A stretch of 64,000 nt of DNA from Flavobacterium bernardetii (GTDB lineage Bacteria; Bacteroidota; Bacteroidia; Flavobacteriales; Flavobacteriaceae): assembly GCF_011305415.1 (NCBI RefSeq), contig NZ_JAANOQ010000005.1, positions 236,582 through 300,581 of the forward strand, read 5' to 3'. Positions 41,124-50,586 of the stretch are shown here, in pieces. The notes below the pieces were generated by a model that ran no database searches, had not been told where the DNA came from, and was given only the letters and a program-made list of their open reading frames with translations. Each line of letters starts with the position of its first letter. Within the stretch, counting starts at the first letter, position 1. Both the position numbers and the translations under genes were made by a program.

Positions 41124-42854
41124 ATGAATTCATTAATTAAAATAGTAATAACGATTATTCTGCTTCCTTTTTTAGCTTTAAGTCAAGTTAAATTGGAAGT
41201 CAAAATAGAGAAAACGAGCCTAAAACTAGGCGAAGTGACTCAGGTTAATTATGTTTTTAATGAAGAAGGAAGAAACTTTGTGCCGCCAAGTTTTGCAGGT
41301 TTTAATAAAGGTGGTTCGTATGTTTCGTCTAACGAAGTGTATAACAATGGTGTGTATTCGATTCAACAGGTTTATACTTATGTAATTCAAGCGGCTAAAG
41401 CTGGAAAAGTCACTATTTCACCAGCAAATATTAGGTTTGATGGAAAAGTATATGCTTCAAACCCTGTTTTGGTTTCTGTTTCAAACGAGAAAGCTTCGAA
41501 TGCTATTCCTAGACAAAATCCACCAGCTACTCCAAAACCAAATTCTAATAACAAAACAATTACAGGCGCGAATAATTTATTGTTTGTAGATGTAGAAGTG
41601 AACAAAACTTCCGCATTTGTAAACGAACCTGTTGAAGTGTATTATCGCATTTATTTAGCGCCAAATTTAGACGTGGAACTGAATAAAAAAATTGCGACAA
41701 AATTCAATAATTTTTGGAGTCAAACCGAAGATGTACAAGGTGGATGGGAACGTTCCGTGGTAAATAATCGCGTGTATAAATCGAAACTTTTCAAGAAAGC
41801 CATTCTGTATCCACAAAAAACTGGAAAGTTAGAAATTACACCCATTACTCTCGATTTAAATATCAATTATCCAACTGGTGATTACGATTTTTTTGGACAG
41901 CCCGAATATAGAGTTGCCAGAAGAGAAGTGGTTTCTAATGTTAAACATATTCAAGTAAATCCGTTACCTGAAAAGGGAAAACCTGATAATTTTACGGGAG
42001 CGGTTGGTAAATTCGAATTCAATGTTAACGTTCAAAAAAGCGAATTAAAATCAGGTGAATCTTTACAATTGGATTTGATTGTTTCTGGAAATGGAAATTT
42101 AAAATTATTCGAAATTCCGAAGCCAAGTTTACCTTCCAATTTTGAAATTTACGAACCGAAACACCAAGAATTTATCAGTGAAAACATGAAAGGGATTTCA
42201 GGTAAAATCATGGATAGTTATACGATAATTCCTCAAGAAAAGGGTGTTTTCAGACTAAAACCTCAACTGTTTTCTTTCTTTGATGTGCAATCTAAATCGT
42301 ATAAAACAATTTCTTCGGAAGCTGTTGATTTGAATGTTTTACAAGGAGAAAATCAAGCAAATGTAACGGCAACTTCAAAAGCAAAACCCGAAGTAAAAGA
42401 GCAAAAAGAAGAAACTAAATTTGGTTTTGAATTTACATTTATGCATTTTATTGGTACGGTTGCTGCCGGCGGATTAGCGTTGCTGTTTTTCACTTTAAAG
42501 AGAAACAAAAAACCAAGTGAAGAAGAAGTTATTGTTGAAGAAGAACCGATAAAAAAGGACTTTTCTGTAACCGAGATCCAAGAATTTATTTCAAACAAAG
42601 AATTGTTTTATCAGAAAATGGAAGGTAAAATTGCCGAGTTTTTACATCATAAATTTTCATTAGAAAAAGCAGATTTCAATAAAGATAATATCATTCAAAA
42701 GTTTCAAGAATATAATGTTTCTCCAGAAAACACAACTGATTTTATTGGTTTGTTACAAAGTTGTGAAAAGGCAAGATATATGCCAACTTCCGAAGGAAAC
42801 ATGCAATTAGATTTTGAAAAATTGCAACATTTAGTACAAGTTATTGGTGCGTAA
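41124..42854 (+). CDS. batD: BatD-family protein
   Basis: A 576-residue protein with signal peptide (MNSLIKIVITIILLPFLALSQ). The BatD region (about 22-440) consists of repeated Ig-like domains (VKLEVKIEKTSLKLGEVTQV, FVDVEVNKTSAFVNEPVEVYY, KFEFNVNVQKSELKSGESLQL). A membrane helix near 440-460 (FIGTVAAGGLALLFFTL) is followed by a cytoplasmic helical tail. The ATG at 41124 is chosen over a TTG at 41115 because it gives a standard signal peptide; it begins two bases after the batB-batC stop. Last gene of the operon. Confidence 0.88.
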   Translation: MNSLIKIVITIILLPFLALSQVKLEVKIEKTSLKLGEVTQVNYVFNEEGRNFVPPSFAGFNKGGSYVSSNEVYNNGVYSIQQVYTYVIQAAKAGKVTISPANIRFDGKVYASNPVLVSVSNEKASNAIPRQNPPATPKPNSNNKTITGANNLLFVDVEVNKTSAFVNEPVEVYYRIYLAPNLDVELNKKIATKFNNFWSQTEDVQGGWERSVVNNRVYKSKLFKKAILYPQKTGKLEITPITLDLNINYPTGDYDFFGQPEYRVARREVVSNVKHIQVNPLPEKGKPDNFTGAVGKFEFNVNVQKSELKSGESLQLDLIVSGNGNLKLFEIPKPSLPSNFEIYEPKHQEFISENMKGISGKIMDSYTIIPQEKGVFRLKPQLFSFFDVQSKSYKTISSEAVDLNVLQGENQANVTATSKAKPEVKEQKEETKFGFEFTFMHFIGTVAAGGLALLFFTLKRNKKPSEEEVIVEEEPIKKDFSVTEIQEFISNKELFYQKMEGKIAEFLHHKFSLEKADFNKDNIIQKFQEYNVSPENTTDFIGLLQSCEKARYMPTSEGNMQLDFEKLQHLVQVIGA

Positions 42855-42886
42855 ACTCAATAAAATTCAGATATTTACGTTTATTG

Positions 42887-42894
42887 TATATTTG
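42887..42894 (+). promoter_or_regulatory. TATATTTG box in the batD-porZ spacer
   Basis: An exact TAnnTTTG box in the 151-base spacer. It lies 111 bases upstream of the porZ ATG, leaving a long leader, so its use is uncertain. Confidence 0.45.
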
Positions 42895-43005
42895 TAGTTT
42901 AAAATGTTTTATTATTTATGAAATGAGCATCATCAAAACTTGTCGAAATTTCTATAATTATTTGCGAATTACATTTGACCAATAAAAAACAATAATCATT
43001 TACAA

Positions 43006-45276
43006 ATGAAAAAATTATTTCCATATTTGTTTTTAAGCTTTACGCTATTTTCTTTTTCACAACAGAAATTATGGAAAGGGTATTTCTCGTATAATGAAAT
43101 TACAGATGTTTGTATTTCACCAAGTAAAGTATATTCAAGTACTAAAAATTCTGTTTTTAACAAAGAGGTTTCTTCAAATATTTTAACCACTTTTACTTCG
43201 GTAAATGATGTAAAACCAGATGAAATTACAGCGGTTTTTCAAACTTCAAACAAGCATACTTTAATTGGAAATAAAAATGGTTTAATTATTTTGATCAAGC
43301 CAGACGGGAGTACTTTAAACAAAGTAGACATTATTACAGACGTTCCTGTTCCCCCAAATAGTAAAAGAATAAACGATTTTTATGAGTTTAACGGTAAAGT
43401 TTACGTCTCCACTCAGTATGGAATTAGTGTTATTAAACTGTCAAATTTTGAAATTGAAAGTAATTTTTATATTGGAAGTGCTGGGGAATTTATTGATGTT
43501 TTGCAAACTACCATTTTTAATGGTGAAATTTTTGCCGCTACTAGAACTCAAGGATTAAAAAAAGCAACACTAAGCAATCCTTTTTTATATGATTTTTCAC
43601 AATGGTCGGTTTTTAATACTTCAAATTGGTTAAGTGTTGTTACTTTCAATAATCAATTGGTAGCTATGAATAATGATGGATTTACTTATAAGTTTTTAGG
43701 AAGCACACTGCAACAATTTTCAAATCAGGTAGGAGCAGGTTTAAAATTAAGAACAGATAATTCCTATTTGACAATCAGCAACCAGTGGCAAATTTTGATT
43801 TATAATCAGAGCTTTTCTTTGGTTAGTATTGTTTATCAAATTCCTAATTTTCCAGATTCTTTTACTTGTGCCATAACTAAAAACGATAAATTATATATCG
43901 GTACTTCAAAAAACGGTTTGTTTGAAACTACTGTTGTTAATCCAACGGTTTTTACAAACATTTCTCCAAACGGACCTATTGAAGATTATGCGTTTAAAGT
44001 TACAAAAACAACTAACGATTTGTGGTTGGCTCACGGAAAATATGACCGAACGTATACTCCGGATTATAAATTACAAGGAATTAGTCTCTTTAATAAAAAC
44101 AATGGTTGGAGTAAAATACCATCAACTGATGTACAAGGTGCTGTTTCTTTAGCGGTAATAGCTGAAAATCCTAGAAATTTAAATGAGGTTTTTGTAGCTT
44201 CTGGCCATAGTGGTATGTTGAAATTTACTAATAAAGCAAATGCTTTTTTATACAATCAAACTAATTTTTTAGAAACAGTGCAATTACCGCCACCGAATCA
44301 AAATTTTATTTCAGTTAGAATTAACGGAATGAAATATGATAAAGATGGTGGTTTGTGGATAACAAATGCACTTGTTGATAAAGGAATTAAAGTATTAAGA
44401 AGTAACAATACTTGGCAATCTTATAATTTAAGTAGTGTTGTACAAAATCCCAAAGGCATACATTACGGAAACATTGATATTGATAAAAACAGCACAAAAT
44501 GGGTAGCATCTTACGGTAGAGGTGTAATTGCTTTTAATGAAAAATATAATAATAAGTTTATTGTTATTAATGAAGAAAACGGTAATTTACCCAGTAATGA
44601 TGTGCGTTGTGTAGCTGTGGATAATAAAAATCAATTATGGGTAGGAACATTTAAAGGCTTAAGAATTTTAAACAGCGTTGATAGATTCCTTTCAGAAAAT
44701 GAATTATCAACTACTAACATTGTAATCCAAGAGGGAGATTTAGCTCAAGAGTTATTCTACCAACAGGTAATTCAAGATATCAAAGTTGATGGATCAAATA
44801 ATAAATGGGTTTCAATTGCTGATGCGGGTGTGTTTCAAGTTAGCCCAAATGGACAAACGACATTGCGACGTTTTACTAAAGAAAACTCACCATTACCAAG
44901 TAATAACGTAATGGATATTGATATTGATGAGGTTTCAGGTGAAGTGTTTTTCGCAACAGATAAAGGTTTAGTTTCCTATTTAGGAACTTCTACTAGAGGT
45001 GATGAAAATTTAGAAAATGTTTATGCTTACCCAAACCCAGTTCGACCTGGTTATACAGGAACAGTAAAAATATCTGGATTAATGGATAAAGTAAATCTTA
45101 AAATTACCGATATTGAAGGGAATTTAGTTTTTGAAACTACCTCTTCTGGAGGAACTGTAGAGTGGGATACTACGGCTTTTGGTAAATACAAAGTGGCTTC
45201 TGGAGTTTATATGGTTTTTGTAACTTCTAGTGATGCCGCTGAAACTACCGTGAAAAAAATAATGGTCGTTAGGTAA
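43006..45276 (+). CDS. porZ: PorZ-like type IX secretion protein
   Basis: A 756-residue protein with signal peptide (MKKLFPYLFLSFTLFSFSQ). Residues 20-about 670 form two seven-blade-like propellers starting with the characteristic KLWKGYFSYNEITDVCISPSKVYSST (part: WKGYFSYNEITDVC), the PorZ N-terminal propeller. The C-terminal about 90 residues (YAYPNPVRPGYTGTVKISGL ... GVYMVFVTSSDAAETTVKKI) are a T9SS sorting-type domain. In Porphyromonas gingivalis PorZ is part of the surface attachment complex that transfers T9SS cargo to A-LPS. Here the gene is fused by TAATG to recO, a linkage I recall from other Flavobacteriaceae. The identification is by pattern, without alignment. Confidence 0.75.
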   Translation: MKKLFPYLFLSFTLFSFSQQKLWKGYFSYNEITDVCISPSKVYSSTKNSVFNKEVSSNILTTFTSVNDVKPDEITAVFQTSNKHTLIGNKNGLIILIKPDGSTLNKVDIITDVPVPPNSKRINDFYEFNGKVYVSTQYGISVIKLSNFEIESNFYIGSAGEFIDVLQTTIFNGEIFAATRTQGLKKATLSNPFLYDFSQWSVFNTSNWLSVVTFNNQLVAMNNDGFTYKFLGSTLQQFSNQVGAGLKLRTDNSYLTISNQWQILIYNQSFSLVSIVYQIPNFPDSFTCAITKNDKLYIGTSKNGLFETTVVNPTVFTNISPNGPIEDYAFKVTKTTNDLWLAHGKYDRTYTPDYKLQGISLFNKNNGWSKIPSTDVQGAVSLAVIAENPRNLNEVFVASGHSGMLKFTNKANAFLYNQTNFLETVQLPPPNQNFISVRINGMKYDKDGGLWITNALVDKGIKVLRSNNTWQSYNLSSVVQNPKGIHYGNIDIDKNSTKWVASYGRGVIAFNEKYNNKFIVINEENGNLPSNDVRCVAVDNKNQLWVGTFKGLRILNSVDRFLSENELSTTNIVIQEGDLAQELFYQQVIQDIKVDGSNNKWVSIADAGVFQVSPNGQTTLRRFTKENSPLPSNNVMDIDIDEVSGEVFFATDKGLVSYLGTSTRGDENLENVYAYPNPVRPGYTGTVKISGLMDKVNLKITDIEGNLVFETTSSGGTVEWDTTAFGKYKVASGVYMVFVTSSDAAETTVKKIMVVR

Positions 45277-45989
45277 TGCAAATTAAAACTAAAGCCATTG
45301 TTTTAAGCGCTATTAAGTTTCAAGAAAAAAGTTTAATTGTAAAATGCTTTACCCAATCTGATGGGCTAAAATCCTATTTTATACAAAGTGCCTTTTCTTC
45401 CAAAAAATCGAATCAGAAAATTGCTTATTTTCAACCATTGAACCTTTTAGAAATAGAAGCCAATCATAAAAACAAAGGTACTTTAGAACATTTTAAAGAA
45501 GTTAAACTCGCATATAATTACCAAAACATACATACCGATATTATAAAGAGTTCGATGGTTCTTTTCTTGTCAGAAGTATTGCACAACAGTATTTTTGAAG
45601 AGGAAAAAAACGAAAATCTTTTTTCTTACTTAGAAACCTCGTTAATGTGGTTAGATACACATGATTCTATTTCAAATTTTCACCTTATCTTTTTAGTACA
45701 ACTCACAAAATTCTTAGGCTTTTATCCACAACTGCAAGAAACGGATGCTACTTATTTTGAAATGATTGACGGCGTTTTTTCACCATTTCAAGGCACAAGT
45801 TGTTTAAACGAACACGAAACACAGTTGTTGAAAAAATTATTAAATTTAAGATTTGAAGACACTCAAAAAAACTTCCATAAAGAAGAAAGACAAGTACTTC
45901 TTAAAATTCTTTTAGAGTATTATTCCATTCATTTACAGGGTTTCAAAAAACCAAATTCTTTAGAAATTTTAAAAGAAGTTTTTTCCTAA
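45276..45989 (+). CDS. recO: DNA repair protein RecO
   Basis: A 237-residue protein. The N-terminal OB-fold (about 1-78) begins with the family opening KTKAIVLSAIKFQEKSLIVKCFT and SYFIQSAFS. The C-terminal helical part (about 85-237) follows. RecO helps RecR load RecA onto SSB-coated single-stranded DNA. No Cys4 zinc cluster is visible, only single cysteines. The start codon overlaps the porZ stop (TAATG). Confidence 0.88.
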   Translation: MQIKTKAIVLSAIKFQEKSLIVKCFTQSDGLKSYFIQSAFSSKKSNQKIAYFQPLNLLEIEANHKNKGTLEHFKEVKLAYNYQNIHTDIIKSSMVLFLSEVLHNSIFEEEKNENLFSYLETSLMWLDTHDSISNFHLIFLVQLTKFLGFYPQLQETDATYFEMIDGVFSPFQGTSCLNEHETQLLKKLLNLRFEDTQKNFHKEERQVLLKILLEYYSIHLQGFKKPNSLEILKEVFS

Positions 45990-45995
45990 CCTACA

Positions 45996-46024
45996 ACTTT
46001 TACCTTTTTACTTTTGCCTTTTTA
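45996..46024. repeat. 14-bp tandem repeat upstream of ileS
   Basis: ACTTTTACCTTTTT and ACTTTTGCCTTTTT lie head to tail (45996-46009 and 46010-46023), then ACTTA. This is a typical short spacer repeat of this genome. Confidence 0.55.
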
Positions 46025-46068
46025 CTTATTATCATTACTTTCGCAAATTGATTTTAGAAAGCGACAAA

Positions 46069-49000
46069 ATGAGTACAAAATTTAGGGATTACAAAGGACT
46101 TGACTTGCCAACAGTAGCATCAGAAGTTCTTGATTTTTGGAAAGAAAATAACATCTTTGAAAAAAGTGTAACCACTCGTGAAGGAAACCAACCGTATGTG
46201 TTTTTTGAAGGACCACCTTCAGCTAATGGATTACCTGGAATTCACCACGTAATGGCGCGTGCGATTAAAGATATTTTTTGTCGTTATAAAACTCAAAAAG
46301 GGTTCCAAGTAAAGCGTAAAGCCGGTTGGGACACGCACGGTTTACCTGTAGAATTAGGTACCGAAAAAGAACTAGGCATCACCAAAGAAGATATTGGAAA
46401 AACCATTTCGGTTACAGAATATAACGAAGCGTGTAAAAAAACCGTAATGCGTTATACAGACGTTTGGAACGACTTAACCGAAAAAATGGGATATTGGGTA
46501 GATATGGAAGATCCATATGTGACGTACAAATCTAAATACATGGAGTCGGTTTGGTGGTTGCTAAAACAAATTTATAACAAAGATTTATTATACAAAGGCT
46601 ATACGATTCAACCGTATTCACCAAAAGCAGGAACAGGTTTGTCTTCTCATGAAGTCAATCAACCAGGTTCTTATCGTGATGTAACAGATACAACTGTGGT
46701 AGCGCAATTCAAATCATTAAAAGAAACGCTTCCAAGTTTCTTACAGAATTTTGGTGATGTTCATATTTTAGCTTGGACAACAACTCCTTGGACATTACCA
46801 AGTAACACGGCTTTAACAGTTGGTCCAAAAATCGATTATGTTTTAGTTGAAACGTTCAATCAATATACCTTCCGACCAGTAAAAGTAATTTTAGCTAAGA
46901 ATTTAGTTGGGAAACAATTCGGAAAAGGATTTTTTGCAAGTACTGAAGCTTCAGATTTCGAAAACTTTAAAGAAGGCGATAAAAACATTCCATACCAAAT
47001 TGTAGCGGAATGCAAAGGTGCTGATTTAGTTGGAATTCGTTACGAACAATTAATGCCATTAGCTTTACCATATCAAAATCCAGAAGATGCGTTTAGAGTA
47101 ATTTCTGGAGATTTTGTTACGACTGAAGACGGAACTGGAATTGTTCACACGGCACCAACTTTCGGAGCGGATGATGCGAAAGTAGCTAAAGAAGCTACAC
47201 CAGAAGTGCCACCAATGTTGGTTTTAGATGAAAATGGAAACGCCGTTCCTTTAGTAGATTTACAAGGGAAATTCATCCAAAATTTAGGAGAATATTCTGG
47301 AAAATATGTCAAGAACGAATATTATAATGATGGCGAAGCACCAGAACGTTCTGCAGATGTAGAAATCGCTATCCAGTTAAAAGAAGAAAACAAAGCCTTT
47401 AAGGTGGAGAAATACGTACACAGTTATCCACATTGTTGGAGAACAGACAAACCTATTTTATATTATCCTTTAGATTCTTGGTTCATTAAAGTAACGGAAG
47501 TTAAAGATAGAATGTTCGATTTAAACGAAACTATCAACTGGAAGCCAAAAGCAACTGGTGAAGGGCGTTTCGGAAATTGGTTGAAAAACGCTAACGATTG
47601 GAACTTATCTCGTTCAAGATATTGGGGAATTCCTTTGCCTTTATGGAGAAATGATGAAGGTACAGAAACTATCTGTGTAGGTTCTGTAGAAGAATTATAT
47701 AACGAAATTGAAAAGTCAATTGCCGCTGGTTTCATGACCGAAAATCCATTCAAAGGATTCGAAATCGGAAATATGGTAGAATCAAATTATGATTTAATCG
47801 ATTTACATAAAAATGTAGTGGATGAAATCATATTAGTTTCCGTTTCGGGCAAACCAATGAACCGTGAAAGTGATTTAATTGATGTTTGGTTCGATTCAGG
47901 TTCAATGCCTTATGCACAATGGCATTATCCTTTCGAAAACAAAGATAAAATTGACGAAAATAAAGATTTCCCTGCTGATTTTATTGCAGAAGGAGTCGAC
48001 CAAACTCGTGGTTGGTTTTATACTTTACATGCTATATCGACATTAGTTTTCGATAAAGTAGCGTATAAAAATGTAGTTTCTAATGGTTTAGTATTAGATA
48101 AAAACGGACAAAAGATGTCGAAACGTTTAGGTAATGCTGCCGATCCGTTTGAGACTTTGTCTGAATATGGTCCTGATGCCACACGTTGGTACATGATTTC
48201 AAATGCCAATCCGTGGGACAACTTAAAATTCGATTTAGAAGGAATTGCTGAGGTACGTAGAAAATTCTTCGGAACCTTATATAACACGTATTCTTTCTTT
48301 GGTTTATATGCAAATATTGATGGGTTTACTTATAGTGAAGCGGAAGTTCCATTAGCAGAAAGACCAGAAATTGACCGTTGGATTTTATCAGAATTACACA
48401 CTTTAATTCAATTAGTTGATGAAGCGTATGCGGATTACGAACCGACTCGTGCCACAAGAGCAATTTCCGACTTCGTACAAGAGAATTTAAGTAACTGGTA
48501 TGTGCGTTTATGTCGTCGTAGATTCTGGAAAGGTGAGTACGCGCAAGACAAAATTGCAGCTTATCAGACGCTTTATACCTGTTTAGAAACAGTTGCTAAA
48601 TTATCTGCACCAGTAGCGCCATTCTTTATGGATAGGTTATATAAAGACTTGAATGCCACGACTAACAAGGAAAGTTTTGAAAGTATTCACTTGGCAAACT
48701 TCCCGGTTTCGGTTGAAAACTTTGTTGATAAATCACTAGAAAGTAGAATGCAGAAAGCGCAAACGATTTCTTCTTTGGTTTTATCACTACGTAAGAAGGA
48801 AATGATTAAAGTACGTCAACCGTTACAAAGAGTAATGATTCCAGTACTTGACGAAGCTTTTAAAGCAGAAATTTTAGCTATTGAAGACTTAATTAAAGCG
48901 GAAGTTAACGTAAAAGAAATTGAGTTATTAGAAGACGCTTCAGGTGTTTTAGTGAAGCAAATTAAGCCAAATTTTAAAGCTTTAGGGCCACGTTTTGGAA

Positions 49001-49470
49001 AAGATATGGGCTTGATTGCCAAAGAGATACAAGCTTTTTCGCAAGATCAGATAAATGAATTAGATAAAACAGGCGAAATAACACTTGTTAGTTCAGAAAA
49101 AAGTATTACTTTAACCATCGAAGATGTTGAGATTTCTTCTCAAGATATCCCGGGTTGGTTAGTAGCCAATTCAAACGGAATTACAGTTGCATTAGACATT
49201 ACAATTTCTGATGAATTACGTAAAGAAGGGATAGCAAGGGAGTTAGTCAACAGAATTCAAAATATCCGTAAGGATTCTGGTTTTGAAGTTACCGATAAAA
49301 TTAAAGTTCAAATTCAAAATAATGAAATTATTGAACAAGCGGTTGCCGCAAATGAATCGTACATAAAATCAGAAACACTAACAAATGAACTAATTTTTGT
49401 ATCAGAAATCAATAATGGTACGGAAATTGAGTTTGATGAGCTAAAAACAATAATATTAATTTCAAAATAA
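46069..49470 (+). CDS. ileS: Isoleucine--tRNA ligase
   Basis: A 1133-residue class I synthetase. The HIGH-type motif is GPPSANGLPGIHHV (GIHH at 57-60), the KMSKS loop is QKMSKRLGN (682-686), and the editing CP1 domain carries the WTTTPWTLPSNTAL motif. Further family blocks are YWGIPLPLWRND and DQTRGWFYTLHAIS. The C-terminal anticodon domain is intact; the length matches the longer bacterial type. ATG at 46069 is used; an in-frame TTG at 46048 would add seven residues. A TACTTTCG box (one mismatch) lies at 46036-46043. The downstream DksA-like gene starts 6 bases after the stop. Confidence 0.95.
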   Translation: MSTKFRDYKGLDLPTVASEVLDFWKENNIFEKSVTTREGNQPYVFFEGPPSANGLPGIHHVMARAIKDIFCRYKTQKGFQVKRKAGWDTHGLPVELGTEKELGITKEDIGKTISVTEYNEACKKTVMRYTDVWNDLTEKMGYWVDMEDPYVTYKSKYMESVWWLLKQIYNKDLLYKGYTIQPYSPKAGTGLSSHEVNQPGSYRDVTDTTVVAQFKSLKETLPSFLQNFGDVHILAWTTTPWTLPSNTALTVGPKIDYVLVETFNQYTFRPVKVILAKNLVGKQFGKGFFASTEASDFENFKEGDKNIPYQIVAECKGADLVGIRYEQLMPLALPYQNPEDAFRVISGDFVTTEDGTGIVHTAPTFGADDAKVAKEATPEVPPMLVLDENGNAVPLVDLQGKFIQNLGEYSGKYVKNEYYNDGEAPERSADVEIAIQLKEENKAFKVEKYVHSYPHCWRTDKPILYYPLDSWFIKVTEVKDRMFDLNETINWKPKATGEGRFGNWLKNANDWNLSRSRYWGIPLPLWRNDEGTETICVGSVEELYNEIEKSIAAGFMTENPFKGFEIGNMVESNYDLIDLHKNVVDEIILVSVSGKPMNRESDLIDVWFDSGSMPYAQWHYPFENKDKIDENKDFPADFIAEGVDQTRGWFYTLHAISTLVFDKVAYKNVVSNGLVLDKNGQKMSKRLGNAADPFETLSEYGPDATRWYMISNANPWDNLKFDLEGIAEVRRKFFGTLYNTYSFFGLYANIDGFTYSEAEVPLAERPEIDRWILSELHTLIQLVDEAYADYEPTRATRAISDFVQENLSNWYVRLCRRRFWKGEYAQDKIAAYQTLYTCLETVAKLSAPVAPFFMDRLYKDLNATTNKESFESIHLANFPVSVENFVDKSLESRMQKAQTISSLVLSLRKKEMIKVRQPLQRVMIPVLDEAFKAEILAIEDLIKAEVNVKEIELLEDASGVLVKQIKPNFKALGPRFGKDMGLIAKEIQAFSQDQINELDKTGEITLVSSEKSITLTIEDVEISSQDIPGWLVANSNGITVALDITISDELRKEGIARELVNRIQNIRKDSGFEVTDKIKVQIQNNEIIEQAVAANESYIKSETLTNELIFVSEINNGTEIEFDELKTIILISK

Positions 49471-49476
49471 GAAATT

Positions 49477-49857
49477 ATGGTAGATGAAAAAATAAGATTC
49501 TCAGATGCAGAATTAGCAGAATTTAGAGAATTAATCAATTCGAAATTAGATAAAGCTAAAAACGATTTAGATTTAATTAAGAGTGCTTATTTAAATGATT
49601 CTAATAACGGAACTGACGATACTTCGCCTACATTTAAAGCTTTCGAAGAAGGAAGTGAAACAATGAGTAAAGAAGCGAATTCGCAATTAGCTATTCGTCA
49701 GGAAAAATTTATTCGTGATTTAAAAAACGCTTTAATTCGTATTGAAAACAAAACGTATGGCTTGTGTAAAGTAACAGGAAAATTAATCAATAAAGAAAGA
49801 TTAAAAATTGTTCCTCACGCCACTATGAGCATTGAAGCTAAAAATTTACAGCGTTAA
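49477..49857 (+). CDS. TraR/DksA-family protein lacking a complete zinc finger
   Basis: A 126-residue protein with an N-terminal coiled-coil (about 8-90, SDAELAEFRELINSKLDKAK) and a C-terminal globule IENKTYGLCKVTGKLINKERL ending in PHATMSIEAKN. That C-terminus is the DksA zinc-finger region, but only one Cys remains where a Cys4 or reduced-Cys finger would be. DksA proteins bind the secondary channel of RNA polymerase and mediate the stringent response. The reduced form is, as I recall, usual in this lineage. Six bases downstream of ileS, so co-transcribed with it. Regulatory activity is inference from the family. Confidence 0.8.
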   Translation: MVDEKIRFSDAELAEFRELINSKLDKAKNDLDLIKSAYLNDSNNGTDDTSPTFKAFEEGSETMSKEANSQLAIRQEKFIRDLKNALIRIENKTYGLCKVTGKLINKERLKIVPHATMSIEAKNLQR

Positions 49858-49877
49858 AAAACGTTAATAAATATACA

Positions 49878-49901
49878 AACGCTCCTATTGGAGCGTTTTT
49901 T
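49878..49901 (+). terminator. Terminator after the ileS-dksA-like unit
   Basis: AACGCTCC / GGAGCGTT stem with loop TATT, followed by T-run. Confidence 0.8.
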
Positions 49902-49916
49902 ATTACATTAAATTCC

Positions 49917-49924
49917 TATTTTTG
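49917..49924 (+). promoter_or_regulatory. lspA promoter box (TATTTTTG)
   Basis: TATTTTTG fits TAnnTTTG; the ATG is 16 bases further. Confidence 0.55.
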
Positions 49925-49940
49925 CACAAATTATAAAAAA

Positions 49941-50540
49941 ATGAATCTAAAAAAAGCCTATTTATTTGTATTTCTTATCTTACTAATTGATCAAGTAAGT
50001 AAAATATATATTAAAACGAATTTCTATCTAAACGAACAAGTAAAAGTGTTCGATTGGTTTAGAATTTACTTTGTGGAAAACGAAGGAATGGCTTGGGGTG
50101 TAGAAATTCCAGGTGCTTACGGAAAATTGTTTTTAACTGTTTTTAGAATTTTTGCTGTTGGAGGAATTTCTTGGTGGTTAAATGATACAATCAAAAAAGG
50201 CTTATCTAATTACTTAACTTTCGCCATTACGTTAATTTTAGCAGGAGCGATTGGAAATATCATTGATTCGGTTTTTTATGGCGTAATTTTTAATGACAGT
50301 TATAGTCAAGTTGCAACGATTTTTTCTAACGAACCTTACGGAACTTGGTTTCACGGTGAAGTAGTAGATATGTTATATTTTCCAATCATTAAAGATATTC
50401 CAATGCCAGAATGGGTGCCGTTTATTGGCGGAAAACCATTTACTTTTTTTAATGCCATTTTTAACATTGCCGATGTAGCCATTTCTACTGGATTTGGTGT
50501 TTTAATTGTGTTTAATAAAAGATGTTTCAAAGAAGTATAA
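49941..50540 (+). CDS. lspA: Lipoprotein signal peptidase (signal peptidase II)
   Basis: A 199-residue inner-membrane aspartyl protease that removes signal peptides of lipoproteins after Cys lipidation. Four membrane segments (about 6-22, 65-85, 90-108, 170-190). Catalytic Asp109 in GAIGNIIDSVFYG and Asp178 in NIADVAIST. A long insert (about 115-160, SYSQVATIFSNEPYGTW ... FIGGKPFTF) between the catalytic motifs is typical of Flavobacteriales LspA. Own promoter; converges on the serine hydrolase gene through a shared terminator. Many lipoproteins in this window would be its substrates. Confidence 0.93.
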   Translation: MNLKKAYLFVFLILLIDQVSKIYIKTNFYLNEQVKVFDWFRIYFVENEGMAWGVEIPGAYGKLFLTVFRIFAVGGISWWLNDTIKKGLSNYLTFAITLILAGAIGNIIDSVFYGVIFNDSYSQVATIFSNEPYGTWFHGEVVDMLYFPIIKDIPMPEWVPFIGGKPFTFFNAIFNIADVAISTGFGVLIVFNKRCFKEV

Positions 50541-50557
50541 AAGTTACATAAAAGAAG

Positions 50558-50586
50558 AAAAACCGCTTTATAGGCGGTTTTTTTGT
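50558..50586. terminator. Terminator shared by lspA and the serine hydrolase gene
   Basis: AAAAACCGC (50558-50566) / GCGGTTTTT (50574-50582) stem, 7-base loop, flanked by A- and T-runs. It overlaps the last codons of the minus-strand gene. Confidence 0.75.

Noticed and set aside
47422..47436. TTATCCACA, a DnaA-box word, in ileS
   Set aside because: A single copy inside conserved coding sequence (His-Ser-Tyr-Pro-His) with no cluster and no AT-rich unwinding element beside it; not an origin.
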